Position numbers and translations under genes: made by a program
Notes under the pieces: model-generated
Databases searched by the model: none
Told to the model about the DNA's origin: nothing
Seen by the model: the letters and a program-made list of their open reading frames with translations, nothing else
Assembly (NCBI GenBank): GCA_021791895.1
Contig: JAJYVS010000002.1
Location: 91,805-155,804 of the forward strand
Direction of reading: 5' to 3'
Length of the DNA: 64,000 bases
Origin: Actinomycetes bacterium
GTDB lineage: Bacteria > Actinomycetota > Acidimicrobiia > Acidimicrobiales > RAAP-2
Part shown: piece by piece, positions 17,672-25,979 of the stretch
Numbering within the stretch: position 1 is the stretch's first letter
Layout: every line of letters begins with the position of its first letter

Positions 17672-18916
17672 AGCAGGAAAGATCGCCGCTATCGCTGGCG
17701 CGCTGTCGTGGCGGTGTGCTCGCTGGTCGCCCTGCTGAGCGCCTGTACCCTTCAGAAGCACTACGGCGTCTCGACTCACACGCTGCCGGTCACCGGAAAC
17801 TGCAACACTTCCCGCATCACCGAGGTGGGCGCGGCCCTGCCTCTCTCAGGGCCGGAGGGAATGCTCGGCAATCAGTACCTGACAGGCGTGAAGCTGGCCG
17901 TTTCGCAGACCAACAACACCCACGGGATCCTCACCAAGAACAACTGCCTGGAACTTCTGTACAAGAACACCGATGACAATGTCCACGTCGGTGACCAGGC
18001 GGTTCTGGATCTCGTGAACGGCGAAGTGGTCACGTTCTTGATCGCCCCATTCCAGTCTTCGGTCATTCAATTCACAGGGTCTGACCTGGGGCTTTCCGGT
18101 ATCCCGAACACCACCTTCTCATCACTGAACGAGACGCGGGTCCGCAACAACTACCCGATGACCTTCCCAACGCAACCCGACTCGTCCGTCCAAGCCTCCG
18201 TTCTGGCTGCCTACGCCAATAAGCAGCGCTGGACGACGGCTGCTGTGGCCTCGCTCGGTGACCCGGCCGGGAAACAAGCGGCGGAAGAGTTCAAGAAGGA
18301 CTTCGCGAAACACGGCGGGAGGGTTGTGGGGTCTGTGACCATCCGTCCCGGTCGCTCGTTCAGCGCTTCAGACCTGTCACCACTCCAGGCGGACAAGCCG
18401 CAAGTCCTCATCGTGATCGGGGACACGCTTCGGGTCGGTCAGCCGCTCATCGCCCGTCAGAAGCTGGGCTGGACGGTCCCCACGTTGGCAACGGCTTACG
18501 CGTCCGATCAGGCGGTGGTTTCGAAGTTAACGCCTGAAGGCAAGAACGGGGTGTTCATCTTGGTGCCGGATCGGGTTGTGCTCCCGGCAAAGGCCAAGGG
18601 TCCTTCGGACCCCTCCATGGTCGGCTTTCTCAAGCGTCTAAAGAGCTTCCTCCATGTCTCGACCCTCTCGGGTTCGATCATTCCCTACGCTGAGTCTTAC
18701 GACGGAACCATGATGCTGGCGACTGCCGCCAACAGCATCAACTCCACCGCCCCGGCGAACATTCAGACGTACCTGGAGAACGCCAACTACCAAGGGCTGT
18801 TGGCCGCGTACAACTACACATCGACGCGGCACACCGGTGTTTCAGCCAGCGAGTTGACTCTGGCCGCACTCACGACCCTGTCGGACGGCTTCTTCCACTC
18901 CCCCCCGAAGAAGTGA
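17672..18916 (+). CDS. LivK-like substrate-binding lipoprotein
   Basis: From GTG 17672, behind AGAGAGGAAAGC, this is a 414-residue lipoprotein: a basic N-terminus, hydrophobic core and lipobox LLSAC with the lipidated cysteine at 26. The mature part follows Peripla_BP_6: EVGAALPLSGPEGMLGNQYL, a GVKLAVSQTNN helix, LYKNTDDN, VVTFLIAPFQSS, and later VLIVIGDTLRVGQPL and IIPYAESYDGTMMLATA. Such proteins capture branched-chain amino acids or related small molecules outside the membrane and hand them to the permease. An alternative GTG at 17627 overlaps the previous stop but would put 15 extra residues before the signal. It closes the operon and is followed by a strong hairpin. Confidence 0.9.
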   Translation, partial: SRKDRRYRWRAVVAVCSLVALLSACTLQKHYGVSTHTLPVTGNCNTSRITEVGAALPLSGPEGMLGNQYLTGVKLAVSQTNNTHGILTKNNCLELLYKNTDDNVHVGDQAVLDLVNGEVVTFLIAPFQSSVIQFTGSDLGLSGIPNTTFSSLNETRVRNNYPMTFPTQPDSSVQASVLAAYANKQRWTTAAVASLGDPAGKQAAEEFKKDFAKHGGRVVGSVTIRPGRSFSASDLSPLQADKPQVLIVIGDTLRVGQPLIARQKLGWTVPTLATAYASDQAVVSKLTPEGKNGVFILVPDRVVLPAKAKGPSDPSMVGFLKRLKSFLHVSTLSGSIIPYAESYDGTMMLATAANSINSTAPANIQTYLENANYQGLLAAYNYTSTRHTGVSASELTLAALTTLSDGFFHSPPKK

Positions 18917-18917
18917 G

Positions 18918-18947
18918 TTGGTCTCGGCCCCTCGGGGCCGAGACCAA
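18918..18947 (+). terminator. Perfect 14-bp hairpin terminator after the Liv-type operon
   Basis: TTGGTCTCGGCCCC (18918-18931) and GGGGCCGAGACCAA (18934-18947) form a perfect 14-bp stem with a 2-base spacer, beginning two bases after the binding-protein stop codon. There is no U-tract, typical of strong GC-rich actinobacterial terminators. It marks the end of the three-gene operon. Confidence 0.8.
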
Positions 18948-19222
18948 CCACACCGACAACCAGCCTCGGGGTGACACCGGCCAACGCTTTGGACTCCGTG
19001 GGTCACCCGGTCCCCGCTACTCGTGCCACGCCCGACCCATGCGCCCACAGAAGGCGTCGTGACTTTGGGTTGGACGTGACGTGGGACTGATCCTGGCGCC
19101 CGCCACGCTCTGGCCCGACACGGAGGCTCGGGCCAGAGCCGTCGTCGGGAGGATCTTGCCGGTTGGGTAGGCTTGGCCCTTTGCCGAAGGTGGGGCCGAC
19201 GACCCCGGACAGGTCAGGCGTG

Positions 19223-21037
19223 ATGCGGAGGGCAGCTGGACAATCGAGGGCACCGGTCCGCGCGCGCGGCAAACGACGGGGCTGGGGCCTCTTGTGGCAG
19301 ACCACGCTCCAAGCGAAGTGGGCTCTTTTAGTCGGCATCGTCGCTGGGGTGGTATGGACGGTAGGAAGGGTCGCCATCCCGAATTTCACCCAAAAGGCGA
19401 TCGACATCGGGATCATCGAAAGCCGAACCCGGGCGCTCGTTGGCTGGAGTCTGGCCATCTTCTCAGCGGGCATCATTTCGGCCACCTGCTCCGGGTTCCG
19501 CCGCTACATGGCCTTTCGGGTGGCGTATTTGGTCGAAACCGAGCTCCGTGAAGGCATGTTCTCGAACCTCTGCCGGCTGGACTTCCGTTTCCACGATCGG
19601 TCCCAGACCGGTCAACTGATGGCCAGATCGGCGACCGACCTGCAACAGATCAACGGGTTCGTCACCATGATCCCGATCTCGATCGCAAACGTGCTCACGG
19701 TCGTGGTCGTGGCCGTCGCGCTACTGGTCATCAACTGGCAGCTGGCTCTGATCGCCTTGGCCTGCCTGCCGTTCGTCAGTGCGGCCGCCAAGCGCTTTTC
19801 GACCCTTCTGCACCCGGTGTCGATGTCGGTGCAGGAGGAGCTCTCAAACCTCTCGGCAGTCGTCGAGGAGTCGGTTACCGGGGTGCGGGCGATCAAGGGA
19901 CTAGGCGCGGAGGCGGGTCAGTCGAAGCAGATGGCTCAGCAAGCGGGCACCGTCTACGAGCTGATCATGCGTCTTGCGCGCATACGGGGCATGTTCACGC
20001 CGTTTCTGGACGTGCTCCCGGTGTTCGGGCTGGCCGGAGTGCTTTGGTACGGGGGCCTGGAGGTGCTTCACGGCCATCTATCCGTGGGAGATCTTGTCGA
20101 GTTCAACCTGTACCTGGCGATGCTCGTGGGCCCGTTGCAGATGCTCGGGCAAATCATCGCCCAAGGACAACGGGCTCTTGCCTCCTCGGAGCGAGTCGCG
20201 GAGATCCTGGACGAAACCCCAGCAGTTGCGCAGCCGGCTCACCCTGCTCATATGCCCCCCGGAAGGGGTGCGATCGAGTTCGACGACATCGTCTTCGCGT
20301 ACGGGGAGAAGACACGTCCGGTTCTAGATCGCTTCGATCTCACGATTGCCGGCGGAGAGTCCGTCGCCTTGGTGGGTTCCACGGGATCCGGAAAGACCAC
20401 CGTCGCCCGACTTGTCCCCCGCTTCTACGATCCCGACGTCGGAACCGTGCGCATCGACGGGGTAGACGTGCGGACCGTCGACCTGGTCGAACTCAGGCGC
20501 TCGATCGCTGTGGTCTTCGAAGACACGTTCCTCTTTACCGACTCGGTCGGAGACAACATTGCCTATGGCCAGCCCGAGGCTTCGGTTGAGGATGTCCTTA
20601 GGGCGGCACGTCTAGCCGGAGCCGATGAGTTCGTCAACGAACTTCCGGAGGGCTACGACACCATACTCGGCGAGCGGGGATTCTCGCTCTCTGGAGGGCA
20701 GCGGCAACGCATCGCCCTCGCTCGAGCCATCCTTGCCGATCCCAGAGTGCTCATCCTCGACGACGCGACTTCGTCGGTCGACGCGAGCAAAGAGCACGAG
20801 ATCAGAGACGCGATGGCCACCGTCATGGAAGGGCGCACCACGATCGTGATTTCGCACCGGCCGGTTACGATCGCCCTGGCAAACCGGGTTGTTCTCCTCG
20901 ATCAGGGTCGAGTGGTGGCCGAGGGAACCCACGAGAGTCTGCTCGAGAGTTCGGCACGATACCGAGAGGTCCTGGCCCAAGGGGCGGCCATCGACGCTGC
21001 TCGATCTGAGCTGCGCGGCGAGGAGGTCGGTTCCTGA
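19223..21037 (+). CDS. ABC exporter half-transporter, NBD with degenerate catalytic site
   Basis: The 604-residue protein has a six-helix type IV exporter domain (WALLVGIVAGVVWTVGRVAI through GPLQMLGQIIAQGQRALASS) and a C-terminal ATPase: Walker A GSTGSGKTT, signature LSGGQRQRIALARA, Walker B VLILDDATSSVD and H-loop VISHR. Aspartate replaces the catalytic glutamate after Walker B. This is the usual hallmark of the non-hydrolysing site in heterodimeric exporters such as TM287/288. The partner gene starts at the stop codon (TGATG). ATG 19223 is preferred over the TTG at 19163 because the extra 20 residues are not family-like. Substrate unknown; multidrug or lipid export is typical of the family. 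Confidence 0.9.
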   Translation: MRRAAGQSRAPVRARGKRRGWGLLWQTTLQAKWALLVGIVAGVVWTVGRVAIPNFTQKAIDIGIIESRTRALVGWSLAIFSAGIISATCSGFRRYMAFRVAYLVETELREGMFSNLCRLDFRFHDRSQTGQLMARSATDLQQINGFVTMIPISIANVLTVVVVAVALLVINWQLALIALACLPFVSAAAKRFSTLLHPVSMSVQEELSNLSAVVEESVTGVRAIKGLGAEAGQSKQMAQQAGTVYELIMRLARIRGMFTPFLDVLPVFGLAGVLWYGGLEVLHGHLSVGDLVEFNLYLAMLVGPLQMLGQIIAQGQRALASSERVAEILDETPAVAQPAHPAHMPPGRGAIEFDDIVFAYGEKTRPVLDRFDLTIAGGESVALVGSTGSGKTTVARLVPRFYDPDVGTVRIDGVDVRTVDLVELRRSIAVVFEDTFLFTDSVGDNIAYGQPEASVEDVLRAARLAGADEFVNELPEGYDTILGERGFSLSGGQRQRIALARAILADPRVLILDDATSSVDASKEHEIRDAMATVMEGRTTIVISHRPVTIALANRVVLLDQGRVVAEGTHESLLESSARYREVLAQGAAIDAARSELRGEEVGS

Positions 21038-22869
21038 TGGGATGGTGGGGAGAATCAGGGCTCGACGAGGAGGATCGCCTCGACCGCGAGGAAGCCAAGC
21101 ACGTCATCAAGCGAACGGTCCGAATGTTGCGTCCGTATCGGAGCGGTCTGCTGGCGACCCTGGTCGTTTTGATCCTCTACACCGCTGCCATCGAAGCCGG
21201 GCCGCTCATCGTCGGCTATGCAATCGACCACGGGATCACTGGCCATCGGAGCGCCACTGTGATCGAGGCGTGCGGGATCCTGTACCTGGTCTCTGCTCTC
21301 GTCATGGCGATCACCGAGCGCGCCCAGATCGTGATGGTGAACCGGGTGGGCGAATCCTTCTTGCGGAGTCTGCGGACGAGGGTCTTCCGCCACATTCTCT
21401 CACTGTCGATGCGGTTCTTCGATCGTGAGCAGACAGGACGTCTCGTCACGAGGATGACGTCCGACATCGATGCCTTGGAAATGCTGATTCAGCAGGGTCT
21501 TCTGGTGTTCGTCACCAGCGGACTGCTGTTCGTCACGGTCGTCATTTTGATGTTGGTTCTCTCTCCGATCCTCTTCGGCCTCTGTGCGATCGTGCTTCCT
21601 CCGGTGCTCATCTCGACCCGGAAGTTCCGTCGAGAGTCCAACGTCGCGTACTTGGCCGTACGCGATTCGATCAGTCAAACGCTGTCCACGCTCCAAGAAT
21701 CGCTCGCCGGTGTTCGAGTCGTGCAGGCCTTCGGCCGTGAACGGCACCAATACGAGCGGTTCCGTCGACACAATCGAGCCCAGCTCGATGCCAATGTGAA
21801 TGCCGTTCGGATCTCGGCTTTGTACTTCCCGGCTATTGAGTTCACAACGAGCGTGGCGACAGCGATCGTCGTCGGGGTCGGCGGTGTCCTGGTGGCCACA
21901 CATCTCACCCAAATCGGCATCGTGACCTCGTTTGTGTTGTACCTCGGCTTGCTGATCAACCCGATTCAGCAGGTGAGCCAGCTGTTCAACCTGATTCAGC
22001 AGTCGGGGGCGGCGCTGAACAAGCTGTACGGCCTGCTAGACGTGGCTCCGGAAGTCACCGAACCGCTCGGTGCTGTCGACCTCCCAGAACGAGGGGCAAT
22101 CGAGATCCGAGATGTTGCCTTTTCCTACCGGCCGGGAGAGCTCGATAACGTCCTAAGCGGCGTCAACCTCACCATCACTCCTGGTGAACGCCTTGCTCTC
22201 GTTGGGCCGACCGGCGCCGGAAAGTCGACGTTGGCAAAACTCATCGCCCGGTTCTACGACCCCACCTCCGGGGTTGTCCGATACGGGGGGACCGATCTGC
22301 GAAATGCCTCGATCTCCTCGCTTCGTCGCAGGATCGCCGTCATTCCCCAGGAGGGGTTCCTGTTCCACGGGACGATTTTCGAGAACGTGCGCTTGGGCAA
22401 GCTCGACGCAACCGAGGACGAGGTGAGGCGGGCATTGCGGATCATCGGCGCCGAGGCACGATTCGACGCGCTCCCAAACGGCCTGCAAACCGAGGTTCGT
22501 GAGCGCGGATCACGACTTTCCGCAGGCGAGCGGCAACTCGTTTCGCTCGCCCGGGCTGCCTTGGCCAACCCGGACGTCCTCATCCTCGACGAAGCCACGT
22601 CGAACCTCGACCCTGGAACGGAGTCCGATGTCGAGGGGGCGATGACGGCTCTCATGAAGGGGCGGACCGTCATCGTGATCGCGCACCGGCTTTCGACCGC
22701 TGAGCGCTCTGACAAGGTCGCGGTCGTCGACGCCGGTCGGCTGGTCGAAGCCGGCACCCACAACGAACTTCTGGGCGTCGGAGGTCGATATGCCGAGCTC
22801 TTCGCTTCCTGGCTCGGTAACTCTGGCAGTCATGACGCCCGGGCCGTGCCGACAGCAGGGGACGGATAG
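21037..22869 (+). CDS. ABC exporter half-transporter, partner of the preceding gene
   Basis: This 610-residue protein begins with ~35 charged residues, then six membrane helices (SGLLATLVVLILYTAAIEAG, GLLVFVTSGLLFVTVVILML and others) and an ATPase: Walker A GPTGAGKST, signature LSAGERQLVSLARA, Walker B VLILDEATSNLD with the catalytic glutamate, and H-loop VIAHR. Its signature is altered (LSAGE rather than LSGGQ). In the dimer this signature faces the partner's Walker motifs, the same composite site in which the partner lacks its glutamate. One degenerate and one competent site are therefore predicted. Overlap with the first gene is 1 nt. An 844-nt gap follows. Confidence 0.92.
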   Translation: MGWWGESGLDEEDRLDREEAKHVIKRTVRMLRPYRSGLLATLVVLILYTAAIEAGPLIVGYAIDHGITGHRSATVIEACGILYLVSALVMAITERAQIVMVNRVGESFLRSLRTRVFRHILSLSMRFFDREQTGRLVTRMTSDIDALEMLIQQGLLVFVTSGLLFVTVVILMLVLSPILFGLCAIVLPPVLISTRKFRRESNVAYLAVRDSISQTLSTLQESLAGVRVVQAFGRERHQYERFRRHNRAQLDANVNAVRISALYFPAIEFTTSVATAIVVGVGGVLVATHLTQIGIVTSFVLYLGLLINPIQQVSQLFNLIQQSGAALNKLYGLLDVAPEVTEPLGAVDLPERGAIEIRDVAFSYRPGELDNVLSGVNLTITPGERLALVGPTGAGKSTLAKLIARFYDPTSGVVRYGGTDLRNASISSLRRRIAVIPQEGFLFHGTIFENVRLGKLDATEDEVRRALRIIGAEARFDALPNGLQTEVRERGSRLSAGERQLVSLARAALANPDVLILDEATSNLDPGTESDVEGAMTALMKGRTVIVIAHRLSTAERSDKVAVVDAGRLVEAGTHNELLGVGGRYAELFASWLGNSGSHDARAVPTAGDG

Positions 22870-23713
22870 TCGCTCCTTCCGCCGTTGCTCAGGCGGATCG
22901 CGACCGCGCCAGGACGGCACCACTGCTTTGACTTGGGAATCTTGGCTCTGACCTGGAAAATTATGACGATCCGACAGGTGTCGGCACGCGCCGAGACGAG
23001 ACCAACGGGCAATCGACCGAGGGCACCGGTCAGGTGGTACGTAGACTTGGAGGTCCAGCGCAACGGCGACATCGGATCGCCACAGGCCTCTCGGCCACCA
23101 GCAGGTTCGGATCCTCGTCGATGAGTCGCTTGGCGCACCGGGTCCGTCGGCGCCGTGTCGTCCGAGCCCGCCTCGCATGCTCCGGTGATCACGTGTCGCG
23201 GCTCAGCTGTGCTGCGGCGGCCACCCGGGTTACGCCATCTCGGCCGAGCATGCTCGCCGTCGCGCTGTCGAGCAGCCGAAGCTGCCGCTCGTCGAGCAAT
23301 GGCGTCGTCGTCGAGAAGGAGTTACCCAGACCCTGCTCGTCGACCTCCAGATGAAGCTACTTCGCGCGAGTACTTCCTTAGACCCTTGGAGGCTCAGCGG
23401 ATAGGTGACTGTGAAGCACCCGATCGCCAACTCTCAAGGCCATGACCAGCATCGACGACCTTGGACGTTGTCAAGCATTTCCGCAGGTCAGCGCCAATCA
23501 GCGCGGCCCCTTAGCGTCAACCACGGGTCTACGGGTCCGACCCATGAGACCAGACCCGGTCGACGGCGCACCGCAACGGACTTCTCCCCGGAAGTGGTTC
23601 CCAGATCACCTACCGACTGCGGCAGGGGAAGGACTAGATGGTGAATGGCCGGGATGCCGGCCGCCGTCCTCGCGGCGACCGGCATCCCGGCCACGTTCAC
23701 CTCAATTCGCTGG
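22870..23713. other. 844-nt stretch without a confident gene
   Basis: No complete gene was recognised between the exporter pair and the convergent binding-protein gene. On the plus strand, roughly 23220-23405, one frame reads like coding sequence (GHPGYAISAEHARR followed by KLPLVEQWRRRREG and LLVDLQMKLLRAS), but no start or family could be assigned, so it may be a decayed gene end. The terminator of the minus-strand gene lies at 23641-23700. Confidence 0.45.
23641..23700 (-). terminator. Long hairpin terminator of the minus-strand binding-protein gene
   Basis: GGCCGGGATGCCGG (23647-23660) pairs perfectly with CCGGCATCCCGGCC (23679-23692). An inner CGCCG/CGGCG pair extends the stem, and an outer GTGAA/TTCAC pair at 23641-23645 and 23696-23700 closes it. 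It lies 13 nt past the stop of the minus-strand gene. Confidence 0.8.
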
Positions 23714-25435
23714 CTATCCGTTCGACCCGGCGGCGGTGAAGAGGGCCGGCAACTTCTTCGGCCAGTTGTTCAAAGAGAACCGCTTGCCGTTGAACAGGGG
23801 GATGTAGGTGCCCTTCTTCCCATTGATCGGAGAGACGGCATTCGCGTCCCAGTACACGAACCGGTCGTTCGTAACGGCCGTATGGTCACCGGTACCGGGC
23901 TTTCCACTTGGCCCCGAGTTCCAGGACCACGCCCCGTAGACATAGTTCGGAGCGCCAAGTGTGGGTAAGGCGTGCACGCCCCTCGCCATGTTCTGAGGAG
24001 TCAGATCGGGCCCGGCCGCCTGCAGTGCGTCAAAGATCCAGACCAAGTCGCTGTAGTCGCCGTCGGTCCCCGGTGGAATGGCGTGCCCGGTCAACTTCTG
24101 GTAGAGCTGACCGGCAGGGCTCTTCGGGCCGAAGAACGCGGTCTCCGGAGAAGCCTCGCTCATCCCAAACAGGGATCCCTGGACTACGGACTGGTCGTAA
24201 GTCTGGGCGACGGTGTCGGTGTCATCGAGGGCGACGCCGTTCAGCAACCACTCGGGCTTGTAATTCTGCGCGGCAGCCGCCTTCGTCAGCAGGCTGAGCG
24301 AGAAGGAGTCACAGGCCGTGATGATCGTGGTGACACCCTCTGCCTTGAACGACACGATGGCTTGCTGAGCCGAGGTCTGGAAGGTGGAGATGTCCAAGCC
24401 GTACGTGAAGACGTGGATCGACGATCGCGCTACGTGGTAGTGCTGGACCATGTAGTTGATGGACTCCCGTACGCACAACATGTAGGTGGGTAGGTTGGGG
24501 ACGTAGATCCCGAAGACGCGCTTCTTGGTGTGCATCGAGGGGTCACCGGCGTAGATCGCGTCCTTGTTCGCCAGGTACTGGCCGTACACCTGAGCTGACA
24601 TCACGGCGATCCGCTGGCACTCCTGCGGAAGGCCCCAAACGTACGGGTTGTACTGCTGGTACCAAGCTTCGTCGAAATACGCGCCACCGTCGAACTCCAC
24701 CAGTCCGTCCTTGGCTGCGCAGACCGAGAAGGGGCCGGTCCCGCCACCACCCGATCCGTTCGGGTCGAGGGTGAAGTTCACCTCACCGAATGCGTGGAGC
24801 GTATGGGCGATGGTGTCGGCGTCCGCGCATGCCTGTGACTGATTGCCATTCAGCAACTCGGCCGTGTCGTTACTCACCGAGTGCTCCTCGACGAGGTTCA
24901 CGTGACGTCCGTAGAGGTCATAGACCTTGTTGAAGTAGTTGAGAAAGACCTGTGCGACCTGGTCGGTCACGGACGGAATGGCGATGCCTTCAGACTTCGC
25001 CACGGCCACGACCTCTTGGGAGTTGGCTGTCTGGGGGAAGGTTCTCATCGCAAGCGTGATCGTGTTCTTCGTGACCCCGTCGTACGTGGCCCCGCCATTG
25101 TTGCCACTCCACTTGGCGATACAGGGGTCAGCGTAAGGCGACGAGAATTGGGGCTTTCCACTCGAGCAGGACAAGCCGGCGACCGTCTTCCCGCTGCCCA
25201 CCTTAGTGTTGCCGGATGCCGGGTACTTCCATGGATACGGACCTTCGCCCTTCGGCCCGCTCGTCGCCAGTTTCGGCCCCGCCGACGCTGCTCCACTTGC
25301 CCCGGTTGTCATCGGGACAACCGCCATGGCGAGCGACAAAACTCCAATCACTCCCATCAAGCGTGCCAGGCGACTCGTGCCTCTTCGGCCGCGTCGCCCA
25401 CGAAGACGCTCGTGTATCACGGCATTCACTTGCAT
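23714..25435 (-). CDS. Large secreted substrate-binding-like protein A
   Basis: From ATG 25435 (GGGGGCGGA just upstream) the protein has 573 residues. An arginine-rich N-terminus and hydrophobic helix (LMGVIGVLSLAMAVVPMTTG) form a signal peptide without a lipobox. The mature part has conserved cysteines (AGLSCSS, ADPCIAKWSGNNGG, QACADADT), ANSQEVVAVAKSEG, QVFLNYFNKVYDLYGRHVNL, VTTIITACDSFSLSLL and PEWLLNGVALDDTDT, with the layout of a type I periplasmic-binding fold (Peripla_BP_6-like). It is very similar to the gene at 25980-27695, from which it diverges. It is released rather than lipid-anchored and about 150 residues longer than the LivK-like protein. Ligand and partner transporter are unknown. 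Confidence 0.75.
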   Translation of the reverse strand: MQVNAVIHERLRGRRGRRGTSRLARLMGVIGVLSLAMAVVPMTTGASGAASAGPKLATSGPKGEGPYPWKYPASGNTKVGSGKTVAGLSCSSGKPQFSSPYADPCIAKWSGNNGGATYDGVTKNTITLAMRTFPQTANSQEVVAVAKSEGIAIPSVTDQVAQVFLNYFNKVYDLYGRHVNLVEEHSVSNDTAELLNGNQSQACADADTIAHTLHAFGEVNFTLDPNGSGGGGTGPFSVCAAKDGLVEFDGGAYFDEAWYQQYNPYVWGLPQECQRIAVMSAQVYGQYLANKDAIYAGDPSMHTKKRVFGIYVPNLPTYMLCVRESINYMVQHYHVARSSIHVFTYGLDISTFQTSAQQAIVSFKAEGVTTIITACDSFSLSLLTKAAAAQNYKPEWLLNGVALDDTDTVAQTYDQSVVQGSLFGMSEASPETAFFGPKSPAGQLYQKLTGHAIPPGTDGDYSDLVWIFDALQAAGPDLTPQNMARGVHALPTLGAPNYVYGAWSWNSGPSGKPGTGDHTAVTNDRFVYWDANAVSPINGKKGTYIPLFNGKRFSLNNWPKKLPALFTAAGSNG

Positions 25436-25979
25436 TCCGCCCCCTTTTGCAGCAAGGCACTTCCCCGCTTGCGCAAGTCCCCCGAATGTCTCCCTAGGCG
25501 GAGGACGTCCGGACATTGTTCTTGGTGACGCCGACCAAAGCAAGCAAGTGCTCTCAAGCGAATCCTATCGAGCTGGCTGGTCCCTGGCGGATCGTCGAGG
25601 AACTGATCGACCGGCTCCAAGGTGTCGCTAAGCCCGGACGGCAAGGCGGTGCGGCCAGCAGCACGCGACCAAGAAGCCCTACGGTGAAGCCCTGATTCTC
25701 GCCATCCGGCCGCGAGACCGCCAAGGGCGGCCCCGTCTCGGCGTCGGCAGAAAGCGGATTTCGGTCTGGAGTTTTCGCCGCCGTTCCGCGGCGTCGGACG
25801 GACTTAGAGGCGCACCCACGGTGGCTCGACTAGCAGAGCCAGTGACCGGATCTACCCATGCGAACAGGGAAGATAATCAACTCTTGGGAAAAAGTTGCTC
25901 TCGGATGACAAACGTGTTACGACGTGTGGGAACGATTCGACGATGTCGGACGGAGCACAACCGAGGGGAGGGCGGCGAC
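25436..25979. other. 544-nt divergent intergenic region between paralogous secreted proteins
   Basis: No gene was recognised here. The part nearest the plus-strand gene (25860-25930) is AT-rich for this genome and holds a plausible promoter at 25896-25924. Shared regulation of the two paralogues is possible but no common operator was seen. Confidence 0.5.
25896..25924 (+). promoter_or_regulatory. Candidate sigma-70-type promoter for secreted protein B
   Basis: TTGCTC (25896-25901), a 17-nt spacer and TACGAC (25919-25924) give a -35/-10 arrangement about 55 nt before the ATG at 25980, inside a locally AT-rich stretch. The hexamers are only moderate matches to consensus. Confidence 0.4.
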
